A DNA stretch of 64,000 bases from the NCBI RefSeq assembly GCF_913773725.1, contig NZ_CAJYGK010000145.1, positions 1-64,000 on the forward strand, given 5' to 3'. The stretch comes from an uncultured Aquabacterium sp. GTDB lineage: Bacteria; Pseudomonadota; Gammaproteobacteria; Burkholderiales; Burkholderiaceae_C. The notes below the pieces were generated by a model. That model made no database searches and was not told the DNA's origin. It worked only from the letters and a program-made list of their open reading frames with translations. This document shows, in pieces, positions 17,425-25,976 of this stretch. A program made the translations under genes and the position numbers. The first letter of the stretch is position 1. Every line of letters starts with the position of its first letter.

Positions 17425-18399
17425 ATGAACCTGCACCAGTTCCGCTTCGTCTGGGAAGCCGCCCGACGCAATCTGAACCTGACCGAGACAGCCAAGGCCC
17501 TGCACACCTCGCAACCCGGCATCTCTAAGGCCATCCTCGAACTGGAAGAGGAGCTGGGTGTCGACATTTTCGTTCGCCACGGCAAGCGGCTGCGCCGGGT
17601 CACCGAGCCCGGACAACAGGTGCTGCGCTCCATCGACATCATCCTGCGCGAGGTGGCCAACCTCAAACGCATCGGAGAGGAGTACGCGCTGCAGGATGCC
17701 GGCACGCTGTCGATTGCCACGACCCACACCCAGGCGCGCTATGTTCTGCCCGAGCCCGTGGCTGCGCTGCGGCGCAAATTCCCGAAAGTGGCCGTGAGCC
17801 TGCATCAGGGCACCCCCGAGCAGGTGGCGCAGATGGTGCTGGACGAAGTGGCCGACGTCGGGCTGGCCACCGAATCCCTGAGCGACTTTCCCGAACTGGT
17901 GAGCCTGCCTTGCTACGAGTGGCAGCACGTCGTCGTGATGCAGTCCAGCCATCCGCTGGCCCAGGTACCTCGACTCACGCTCGAACAGCTGGCGGCCGAG
18001 CCGCTCATCTCTTATCACCCATCGTTCACGGGGCGCAAACGAATCGACCAGGCATTTGCGCAGCGCGGCCTGAGTCCGAACGTGGTGATGGAGGCCATCG
18101 ACTCGGACGTGATCAAGACCTACGCGCGCCTCGGTCTGGGCATCGGTCTGGTCGCCGAGATGGCCGTCAAGGACGACCCCCTGATGCAGACCCCGGGCAG
18201 CGAGCTGGTAGCGCGCCCGGTGGGGCACCTCTTCGGACCCAACCTCGCCCGGCTGGCCTTCAAGCGCGGCGCCTACATGCGCCAGTTCGTGCTCAGCTTT
18301 GCCGAGCTGGTCTCGGACCGCTTGAGCCGCCAGCTCATCATGCAGGCCATGCAAACTCCGAGCGGCACTGGGCGCGAGGGCAGCGACGCGGGCCTGTGA
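17425..18399 (+). CDS. cysB: CysB-family LysR-type transcriptional regulator
   Basis: MNLHQFRFVWEAARRNLNLTETAKALHTSQPGISKAILELEEELGVDIFVRHGKRL. Confidence 0.92.
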   Translation: MNLHQFRFVWEAARRNLNLTETAKALHTSQPGISKAILELEEELGVDIFVRHGKRLRRVTEPGQQVLRSIDIILREVANLKRIGEEYALQDAGTLSIATTHTQARYVLPEPVAALRRKFPKVAVSLHQGTPEQVAQMVLDEVADVGLATESLSDFPELVSLPCYEWQHVVVMQSSHPLAQVPRLTLEQLAAEPLISYHPSFTGRKRIDQAFAQRGLSPNVVMEAIDSDVIKTYARLGLGIGLVAEMAVKDDPLMQTPGSELVARPVGHLFGPNLARLAFKRGAYMRQFVLSFAELVSDRLSRQLIMQAMQTPSGTGREGSDAGL

Positions 18400-18411
18400 G
18401 CCGCGCCCCGG

Positions 18412-20535
18412 TCAACCGCGCTTGATCTGCTCGGACGGCCCGTCCACATGGAAGGGCAAGGGGTCGAGCGTGCGCCCTGACGACTCGGTGCCTGGGCCCT
18501 GCGCCAGGCCAGCAGACGGCTCAGGCGCCGTCAGGTCGTCCAGATGCAGGTCAAGGCTGATGGTGGGACGCGCCTCGGGCTGCGCCTTCACGGGGCGCGT
18601 GGCCATCAGCGGCTCGATCTCTTCCGCACCGATCTCGTTGTCGGTCAGGACCTCTGGCCCGGACACGCCGACCTCGGGCAGCAGCAGATCCACGGCCTGG
18701 CGGTCGCGCGCATCGCGCTCGGAAAGATCACGTGCCACGGCGTACAGGAACAGCAACTCGCGGTATGCAGGCAGGTCGAAGGTTTCGGCGTCGCGGTCCG
18801 GACGCGTCAGCGATTTTTCGAGCAACTCCATGGCGCGCGCAGGCGTGGGCCACAGGCTCTGGATGCGCTCCACCACGCCGGGGTAGTCACTCAGCGTGTG
18901 ACCCTGCTGCAGATCGGACTCCCAGGCCGGCGCGTAGCCGTTGAAGCGCGCGTTGAAGTCGGTCTGCACGCGCTCGTAATCGGCACGCTGCCCCAGGCGC
19001 TGGTAGATCTCGAGCAACTTGAGGTAGGGCAAGGGGCTCGCACCCGTGGTGCTCTGCACGTGGCCTTCCAGCAGGTCGATGGCCGCATCGTCCTGCCCGA
19101 GCACCACGAAGAACTCGGCTTGCTGTTCAAGGTCGATCAGTTCCTCGACGGAGACCTCGCGCAAGGCCTCACGCTGGACGGGCGAGGCCAGCGTCATCAC
19201 CGGTGATGCGGGCGGCGGGGTCATGGCCGGCGGCGGCGGGGGCTCCAGGCTCAGGCCGTCGGCCGTGGAAGGCACTCCGGCCGACTGGAAGACCGGCGCG
19301 GGCTGGAAGGACGACGCCACCGACTCGGGCCCCATGGACGACGCCGGAGACAGCGATGCCTGATAGGTGTCCACCTCCGACGCCACGTCGGGCGGGGGGC
19401 GGCGCACGAAATCCACCGACGTGCGGTCAAGGTCGTCGTCCACACCGGTCTCGCGCGGCTCCTGTGCCATCGCAGATGCCATCCAGTCGGACGAGGCTTC
19501 CTTGCGATAACTGCGCCACAGGCGCAAGCCCAGCCAGGCCACCAGCGGCAGCAGCACCGCCACCAGACCGGCCAGAACCATGATCAGCCAGGAGGGTACG
19601 TCGCCCAGGGGCCCGCGGGCCTCTCGCGCCTGCTCCAGCGCGGCACGGGCCTTGTCGCCCTCGGCCTGCAGGGCCACGAGGCGCTGCTCCAGTTCGGTCA
19701 GGCGCTGGCGGTCACGCGCCAGTTGCTCGGGTGTGGCGTTCAGAGCCTGCCAGAGCGCGGCGGCCGCAGCCCGTCGCTCGCGCGCGGCCGGCGAGTCATC
19801 CACCGACGACGTGACGAGCGTCTGGCTGAGTTGCAACTGCGGGATCGCCAGCGCGTCCTGCTCGACAGGGTCCAGCAGGAGGCGGCTGGCGGGCTGCGCG
19901 GGCTGGACCTTGGCGCCCAGCGAGGTGCTCAGGCCGGGCGTCCGAGGTGCAGCGGCGGCAACCGGGGAAGACGGGTCGGATGCGGCAGGCTGTCGCGGGG
20001 CCGAGGCCCGGGCTGGTGCCGGAGTCCGGGCAGCCGAACGCCGAGGAGACGCAGCGCGTTCTCCCCCCGCGTCCGCAGGGGCGCCACCGGCCACAGGGGC
20101 AGCGTCGGGCAAGGTCGGGGCCGGCACGGCAGCGGCTTCGACCGCCAGCGACGGCGGATCGACGAACAGCACGAACTTGCGGGTCACGCGGGCCTGGCAA
20201 CCCGCGGCAAGGTACACCGTGACCACCGGCTCATTCACCGAGACGCGGGTCTGGAGTCGCAGCGTGGCCTCGGAGCCTCCGACGGCGCGGTCGACCGCCA
20301 GGGCCACGGCGCTGGCTGCGAGCTTGTCGTCGCCAACGTACACATCACCGACGAGGCATTCGGGGGTGAGGTCTTCACCGGCTTCGAGGCGGACCGGCAC
20401 CTGCATCTGCAGGCGTTCGCCAAGGATGGCACGGCTGACGGGGCGACCGAAGCCCAAGCCGTGAGATGCAACCGGCACGAGACCCAGTGCCACTCCAGCG
20501 AGAACCGCGGCCGACACCTTGTTGAAATGCATCAT
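18412..20535 (-). CDS. FimV-like protein
   Basis: Signal peptide, FGRPVSRAILGERLQMQVPVRLEAGEDLTPECL N-terminal pattern, central TM and LIDLEQQAEFFVVLGQDDAAIDLLEGHV C-terminal region. Confidence 0.82.
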   Translation of the reverse strand: MMHFNKVSAAVLAGVALGLVPVASHGLGFGRPVSRAILGERLQMQVPVRLEAGEDLTPECLVGDVYVGDDKLAASAVALAVDRAVGGSEATLRLQTRVSVNEPVVTVYLAAGCQARVTRKFVLFVDPPSLAVEAAAVPAPTLPDAAPVAGGAPADAGGERAASPRRSAARTPAPARASAPRQPAASDPSSPVAAAAPRTPGLSTSLGAKVQPAQPASRLLLDPVEQDALAIPQLQLSQTLVTSSVDDSPAARERRAAAAALWQALNATPEQLARDRQRLTELEQRLVALQAEGDKARAALEQAREARGPLGDVPSWLIMVLAGLVAVLLPLVAWLGLRLWRSYRKEASSDWMASAMAQEPRETGVDDDLDRTSVDFVRRPPPDVASEVDTYQASLSPASSMGPESVASSFQPAPVFQSAGVPSTADGLSLEPPPPPAMTPPPASPVMTLASPVQREALREVSVEELIDLEQQAEFFVVLGQDDAAIDLLEGHVQSTTGASPLPYLKLLEIYQRLGQRADYERVQTDFNARFNGYAPAWESDLQQGHTLSDYPGVVERIQSLWPTPARAMELLEKSLTRPDRDAETFDLPAYRELLFLYAVARDLSERDARDRQAVDLLLPEVGVSGPEVLTDNEIGAEEIEPLMATRPVKAQPEARPTISLDLHLDDLTAPEPSAGLAQGPGTESSGRTLDPLPFHVDGPSEQIKRG

Positions 20536-20651
20536 GAGGGTGTGGGATGAGGCCAGGATTTCACTCTAGCATGAAGACAATTGCTTCCCTGGCCGGACAA
20601 TCGCGAGGGATTCCCATCAGTTTGTTGCATCTCGTCCCGGAACATCACGGC

Positions 20652-21422
20652 ATGACCACTGAACTGCAGACTTCGCGCCACGGTGCCACCCTCGTGCTCA
20701 CGCTGCACGGCCCCGCCAACCGCAATGCCCTGTCGCCTCAGGTGTACGCGGCCGGCATCGAGACCCTGAGCATGGCGGAGGACAACCCCGAGGTGTCGGC
20801 CGTGGTGATCACCGGTTCAGGGGGGCACTTCTGCAGCGGGGGCGATTTGATGCGTCTGGCCCACAACCGGGAACACGATCTGCCCGCGCAGGCGGCTGCG
20901 ATCGAGGCCTTCCATCAGTGGGTCGAGGCCTTGCAGACCTTTCCCAAACCGGTGCTGGCAGCCGTGGAAGGCCGCGCCGCAGGTGGTGGGGTGTCGCTGG
21001 CGCTCGCCTGCGATCTGCTGGTGGCCGCCGAGGACGCGCGGTTCACCATGGCCTACAGCCAGATCGGACTGTCGCCGGACGGCGGTGCCAGCTGGCAGTT
21101 GGCACGGCGGGTGGGACAAGGCCGCGCGCTGGCCTGGCTCTGGAGCGGTGGCACCCACACCGCACAGGAGTGGGCATCGGCCGGGCTCGTGCACCGGCTG
21201 GCTCCATCCGGAACGGCCCTGTCGGCTGCGCTGGGCTGGGCAGAGCAGCTCGGCAAGATGCCACCGGGCGTGCTGACCAGCATCAAGCACCTGGTTCAGT
21301 CGGCAGAAGGCCGGCCATTGCACGCCCACTTGCAGGCCGAGCAGGCTCACTTTCTACAGAATCTGGTGGCCCCGGCCGCGGGTACGGCGATCAAGGACTT
21401 TCTCCAGCGCAGGAAATCATGA
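20652..21422 (+). CDS. Enoyl-CoA hydratase/isomerase family protein
   Basis: NRNALSPQVYAAG...VVITGSGGHFCSGGDLMRLA...VLAAVEGRAAGGGVSLALACDLLVAAEDARF. Confidence 0.92.
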   Translation: MTTELQTSRHGATLVLTLHGPANRNALSPQVYAAGIETLSMAEDNPEVSAVVITGSGGHFCSGGDLMRLAHNREHDLPAQAAAIEAFHQWVEALQTFPKPVLAAVEGRAAGGGVSLALACDLLVAAEDARFTMAYSQIGLSPDGGASWQLARRVGQGRALAWLWSGGTHTAQEWASAGLVHRLAPSGTALSAALGWAEQLGKMPPGVLTSIKHLVQSAEGRPLHAHLQAEQAHFLQNLVAPAAGTAIKDFLQRRKS

Positions 21423-21439
21423 GGCCGTGACGTGGGGCC

Positions 21440-22096
21440 TCAGGCCTTTGCGACCGTACGGCAGCGTTTCGCGGCACGCTCGAACAGCGGCGCCACCAGA
21501 CGCAACTGCGTGTCTTCCAATCCGTCGCCGCTCATGCGCAGCGTGAGCATGCCGCGATTGAGCGTGAGCACGAGCAACAAGGCATCGCTCCACCAGTTGG
21601 CTGCTGCCTCGTCCAGCGCAGACAGCATGCCGTCGTCCAGCCAGGTACCGGCCACCTCTTCGGCATTGCAGAACAGGGCGAAGCGCCGCGCGAGCACCGG
21701 CGAGGCCGCCAGCGAGACACGCTGGTGCATGGCCAGCCACCGCATTTCCTCTGGCAGGGTGTGGTCCACCTGGGTCTGCATGGCATTGGTGTAGCGGCTG
21801 AAGACGTCGGTTTCCAGCGTCTGCGCCAGCGCCTTGCTCAGCAACATCATCTGCACGTCAGGCGGGAGACCGGTGTCGCAGCGAAACCGCAGCTCGTGTC
21901 CGCTGATGTAAGGGCGCTGCGAAGCACCCCATTCCACGCGCCATCCTGCGGCGGCCTCGGCCACGAAGCCCCCTCCCCGCCCGTCCTTGACACGTTTGAA
22001 CTGATGCCCTTCTGACCGGGCCCATGCGGCCAACGTGTCAGCCTCACGGCCGGCTGCTCGTGGGGCGCCGATGAGTCGCTTGATGGCGGCAAACAT
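21440..22096 (-). CDS. Hypothetical protein
   Basis: 218 aa ORF MFAAIKRLIGAPRAAGREADTLAAWARSEGHQFKRVKDG...; strand and codon pattern consistent with coding. Confidence 0.7.
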   Translation of the reverse strand: MFAAIKRLIGAPRAAGREADTLAAWARSEGHQFKRVKDGRGGGFVAEAAAGWRVEWGASQRPYISGHELRFRCDTGLPPDVQMMLLSKALAQTLETDVFSRYTNAMQTQVDHTLPEEMRWLAMHQRVSLAASPVLARRFALFCNAEEVAGTWLDDGMLSALDEAAANWWSDALLLVLTLNRGMLTLRMSGDGLEDTQLRLVAPLFERAAKRCRTVAKA

Positions 22097-22174
22097 GGCT
22101 GATGTCGGTCCCGGGTGGGACGCACGGCAGACGGCCCGAGACCCGGGCCCCTCGCACCGCGCGACGCGTTGGAG

Positions 22175-22251
22175 TGGCCTGTCCGGAGGGACTCGAACCC
22201 CCGACCTGCTGCTTAGAAGGCAGCTGCTCTATCCAGTTGAGCTACGGACAG
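22175..22251 (-). tRNA. tRNA-Arg(TCT)
   Basis: CTGTCCGTAGCTCAACTGGATAGAGCAGCTGCCTTCTAAGCAGCAGGTCGGGGGTTCGAGTCCCTCCGGACAGGCCA. Confidence 0.95.
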
Positions 22252-22651
22252 CGATGCCGGCGAGTTTACGCGATGCCCCCCACAGGGGTGACCAGCGACC
22301 TCCGCGACGTGGCCGCTGCCCCACGAAGTACCGGGCCAGGCGGAGGTTCCCGCCTCCCGATCGGGCATCGGTCATCTTGCCGATGTAACCCGAACGGGCG
22401 ATGAACCGTTTCGTAACATCTGGGGAGAACCCGGGGCGTCGGCTGTGGCATCCGCGGCAACGACACACCCCGCGCGGGGGATGGAGGGCATAAAACACGC
22501 GCGCCCCCCGGTAATCAGGGATTCTGCCCCTCGCGGCGATCCAATTACAGTTAGATACAAGTTTCCGTGGATAGATGCATGCCGCGTGGGTGGCAGCGGG
22601 GGCTCGCCACCGACCTCCACGCCCCATCGCCCGCCTGAAAGGTGTCAACAC

Positions 22652-23308
22652 ATGTCCCGCTTCGCCCTGGTTCTGCCCTTGATTTCGGCTCTGGCTGCCG
22701 CAGCACCCGCCCACGCGCAGCTGGTGGTCACCTCGGGTTTCGACAGCGGCGCCATCACGGTCGGCCCGCAGGCCGGAGCCGCGCAGGCATCGTTCCTGAG
22801 TGCCACAGGGGGTCAGGTCATGCTCGACTTTGAAAGCGCGTTGCCGAAGGGCGTGTCCATCAAGGGCGGCTCGATCACCAGCGATGCGACGTGCGAGCCG
22901 GTCTTCTGTGGCACCAACACCACCACGGGCGGCAGCATGTTCCTGTTGTCACCCGGGTTCAAGACCACGCTGACGTTCTCGTTCGACGAGGGCATCCACT
23001 ACTTCGGCGCCTATTTCTCCGGCCTGCAACTGGCCAAGAGCGCCATCACCTTCAGCGACGGCACGCAGCAGAGCATCACGCTGCCGTACGCCAGCGTGAG
23101 CCAGGGTGGACTGGCATTCGTCGGGTTCCAGTACAACTCGGCGCTCATCAAGTCGGTGAGCATCTACACCGGGAGCGACATCGTGGCGGTGGACGACGTG
23201 GTTTACGGCCGCGGCCCGGTCGCGGCCGTCCCCGAGGCCGGCACGCTCGGGATGATGGCGCTGGGCCTGCTGGCGGTGGCGGGCGCGGCGCGGCGCCGCT
23301 TGGGCTGA
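22652..23308 (+). CDS. PEP-CTERM-type sorting-signal protein
   Basis: Signal peptide MSRFALVLPLISALAAAAPAHAQ; C-terminal VPEAGTLGMMALGLLAVAGAARRRLG (PEA variant of PEP motif, TM helix, Arg cluster). Confidence 0.82.
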   Translation: MSRFALVLPLISALAAAAPAHAQLVVTSGFDSGAITVGPQAGAAQASFLSATGGQVMLDFESALPKGVSIKGGSITSDATCEPVFCGTNTTTGGSMFLLSPGFKTTLTFSFDEGIHYFGAYFSGLQLAKSAITFSDGTQQSITLPYASVSQGGLAFVGFQYNSALIKSVSIYTGSDIVAVDDVVYGRGPVAAVPEAGTLGMMALGLLAVAGAARRRLG

Positions 23309-23321
23309 ACGCCGCCAGCTT

Positions 23322-24914
23322 TCAGCGGGCCAGTGTGCCCGAACGCACCCGGAACACCTGCACGGAGCGCTCCAGCGTACCCGCGCGCCGCTGCAGGGCC
23401 TGGCAGGCTGCCGCGGTTTCCTGAGCCAGCGCCGCGTTCTGTTGCGCCGAGGATTCGAATCCCGCAACGGCACCATTGAGGTCCTGGATCCCACCCGACT
23501 GCTCGACGGCAGCCTGGCGAACGTGATCGACCAGCGTGCTGACCTGCGCCACCGCGTCCACCATCTCCTGGATCACGTCCTGGGTGACGCGCACACGGGC
23601 CGCGCCGTCGGCCACCTGGTTCACCGACGTGTCGATGAGCGAGCGGATTTCGCGCGCGGCCTCGCTGGCACGATGCGCCAGTGCCCGTACCTCGGATGCG
23701 ACCACCCCGAAGCCCCTGCCCTGCTCGCCTGCCCGAGCCGCCTCCACCGCGGCGTTGAGCGAGAGGATGTTGGTCTGGAAGGCAATGCCTTCAATGACCT
23801 GATTGATCTCGGCGACCCGCCGGGACGAGGCTTCGATGCTGCCCATGGTCTGCACGATGTCGCCCACTGCCTGGCCACCTCGCTGCGCCACCGCGGTGGC
23901 CCGCGCGCCGAGCTCGGCGGCCTTGTGGACCGCGTCCGCTGTGCCGCTCACCACGCTCGTCATTTCCTCCATCGTGGAGGCCGTCTTCTGCACTTCGGCA
24001 GACTGCTGCTCGGTGCGCCCGGAGAGGTCGTCGCTGCCTTGGGCGATTTCCTGGGCACCAGCCTTCATCGCATCCACTTCGGTGCGGACGTCTTCGACGA
24101 TGGCCTGCATGTTGAGGTTGATGAGCCACAAACGGCGCAGGAGCTGCCCAAGGGGGTGCCGGCGCATGAACCGCACGTTGCCATTCAGATTGCAGCCCGC
24201 GATGTGGGCAGCCAGCTCACTGGCCTTCTCGAGTGGCCGAGAGACGTAGCCCTCAAACCACCAGACGACCAGCCCGACCAGCGCGAGGGCGGCTGCCGTC
24301 TGCACGGGCCACGGCCATGCGCTGTGCCAGACCCAGGCCTGCGCGGCCATCAAGGCGAGCAGCACCAGGGCCATGCGTTGAGTGAGCGTGAGACGGTGCA
24401 CGCGCTGGGGCCAGTCCCGCCAACCCACCAGGCGCATCGCGCCGGCATGGATGCGAACGGTCTGACGCCCGCTGGCGCGCTCACGGGTGACCTTGCCATA
24501 CAGGGCTTCTGCCCGTTCGATCTGGTCGCGACTGGGCTTGATGCGAACCGACATGTAGCCCTTGGGCTTGCCGTCTTCCATGACCGGCGTGACATTGGCC
24601 AGCACCCAGTAGTGGTCGCCGTTCTTGCGCCGGTTCTTCACCAGGCCGGTCCAGGGGCGCCCGCGGCCGATCGTGCTCCACATGTCCCGGAAGGCCTCCG
24701 GCGGCATGTCGGGATGGCGCACGACGCTGTGCGGTTGCCCCATCAACTCGTCGTACCCGAAACCGCTCACTTCGACGAAGGCGCCGTTGCAATGAGTGAT
24801 CCGCCCCTGCGGGTCGGTGGTGGAAACGAGCTTGTACTCAGCGGGATAGTCGTATTCGCGCCCGGTGACGGGTGCTTGTTCTGCTGTCATGGTCTGCATC
24901 TCGGGATACACCAA
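23322..24914 (-). CDS. PAS-domain methyl-accepting chemotaxis protein (Aer-like)
   Basis: Redox-PAS type N terminus (GRITHCNGAFVEVSGFGYDELMGQPHSVVRHPDMP), TM region, EINQVIEGIAFQTNILSLNAAVEAARAGEQGRGFGVVASEVRALA. Confidence 0.95.
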   Translation of the reverse strand: MVYPEMQTMTAEQAPVTGREYDYPAEYKLVSTTDPQGRITHCNGAFVEVSGFGYDELMGQPHSVVRHPDMPPEAFRDMWSTIGRGRPWTGLVKNRRKNGDHYWVLANVTPVMEDGKPKGYMSVRIKPSRDQIERAEALYGKVTRERASGRQTVRIHAGAMRLVGWRDWPQRVHRLTLTQRMALVLLALMAAQAWVWHSAWPWPVQTAAALALVGLVVWWFEGYVSRPLEKASELAAHIAGCNLNGNVRFMRRHPLGQLLRRLWLINLNMQAIVEDVRTEVDAMKAGAQEIAQGSDDLSGRTEQQSAEVQKTASTMEEMTSVVSGTADAVHKAAELGARATAVAQRGGQAVGDIVQTMGSIEASSRRVAEINQVIEGIAFQTNILSLNAAVEAARAGEQGRGFGVVASEVRALAHRASEAAREIRSLIDTSVNQVADGAARVRVTQDVIQEMVDAVAQVSTLVDHVRQAAVEQSGGIQDLNGAVAGFESSAQQNAALAQETAAACQALQRRAGTLERSVQVFRVRSGTLAR

Positions 24915-25070
24915 GGGCTGGCACCGGTCGCGACCATGATGGACGCCGGGAACCCTCTAGGAGTATCGGACGGGCACGCCAAGAGCACAGTGCCAGGATG
25001 CCCGCCTCGGATGCAGAAAAGATGGCGTTTGATGTATGTCAACCGTCAGTACACGGAAGGCCCGGGGGCC

Positions 25071-25490
25071 TCAACGCAGCCGGGTTCGCCCCAGCCTCCG
25101 GGCGTTCGCGGTGGCCTTGCGGTGCACCGGAGCCAGCCCCTTGTCCAGCACCCCCAGCGAGGCACGTTGCCAGGCTGCCGTGGCTTCCCACCATTGCGCG
25201 GCAGGATGCTTGCCGGCGCTGCCCGCCAGACCGGATTGAAGCAGCGATCCGAAGAAGCGTTGATGGGCCTGGACGCCATGGGTCCACATGGCCAGCCATG
25301 ACTGGAAGAACGCCACTTGCTTCTCGGCCACCATGCCGGTGAACTCCTTGTGGTCGCGGGATGACAGCACCGGACCCGCGAGCATCATGCGGGCCACGCG
25401 GTGTCCCATCACCTGGGGCACCGCCATCGCCAGTTCCTGGCTGCGGGTGGCGAGCCGGGTGGCGGCGACATGGGAACGACGAGCGGACAT
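25071..25490 (-). CDS. Phasin-like hypothetical protein
   Basis: MSARRSHVAATRLATRSQELAMAVPQVMGHRVARMM...AFFQSWLAMW; polyhydroxyalkanoate-granule-protein-like composition. Confidence 0.6.
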   Translation of the reverse strand: MSARRSHVAATRLATRSQELAMAVPQVMGHRVARMMLAGPVLSSRDHKEFTGMVAEKQVAFFQSWLAMWTHGVQAHQRFFGSLLQSGLAGSAGKHPAAQWWEATAAWQRASLGVLDKGLAPVHRKATANARRLGRTRLR

Positions 25491-25601
25491 GATCGGATCC
25501 TGAGGAGTGGTCTTCCCCTCATCAAGCAAGTGGCGGGCCTGCCGTGCGTGGGCACGTCGTTTGCCGCTCATGGTTCCTCACCTTCAACAAAGGAGCTTTC
25601 C

Positions 25602-25784
25602 ATGAACCGCGATCAGATCAAGGGTACGGCCAAGGACGTGGCTGGCAAGGTGCAACGCGAGGTCGGCAAGGCCATCGGCAGCCCGGAGCATCAGGGCAAG
25701 GGGCTGGCACGCCAGGCCGAGGGCAAGGTGCAGAAGGCCTATGGCGACGCCAAGGAGGAGCTGAACAAGCCTCGCCGCCCGTGA
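25602..25784 (+). CDS. CsbD family stress-response protein
   Basis: MNRDQIKGTAKDVAGKVQREVGKAIGSPEHQGKGLARQAEGKVQKAYGDAKEELNK. Confidence 0.92.
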   Translation: MNRDQIKGTAKDVAGKVQREVGKAIGSPEHQGKGLARQAEGKVQKAYGDAKEELNKPRRP

Positions 25785-25839
25785 CAGGGCCCAAAACGAA
25801 ACGGGCCGGCATCATGACGATGCCAGCCCGCTGAATGGA

Positions 25840-25916
25840 TGGTCGGGGCGGTGGGATTCGAACTCACGACCCTCTGCTCCCAAAGCAGATGCGCTACCAG
25901 GCTGCGCTACGCCCCG
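25840..25916 (-). tRNA. tRNA-Pro(TGG)
   Basis: CGGGGCGTAGCGCAGCCTGGTAGCGCATCTGCTTTGGGAGCAGAGGGTCGTGAGTTCGAATCCCACCGCCCCGACCA. Confidence 0.95.
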
Positions 25917-25976
25917 ACTGAGCCGCCATTGTAGTCGCCAATTGCGACGCCCCGGCCGCAGCGTGGTGGATCGGCC

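Noticed and set aside
23442-25301. 619-aa + strand ORF
   Set aside because: Shadow of the chemotaxis receptor on the minus strand; His/Arg/Gly-rich composition typical of high-GC antisense frames.
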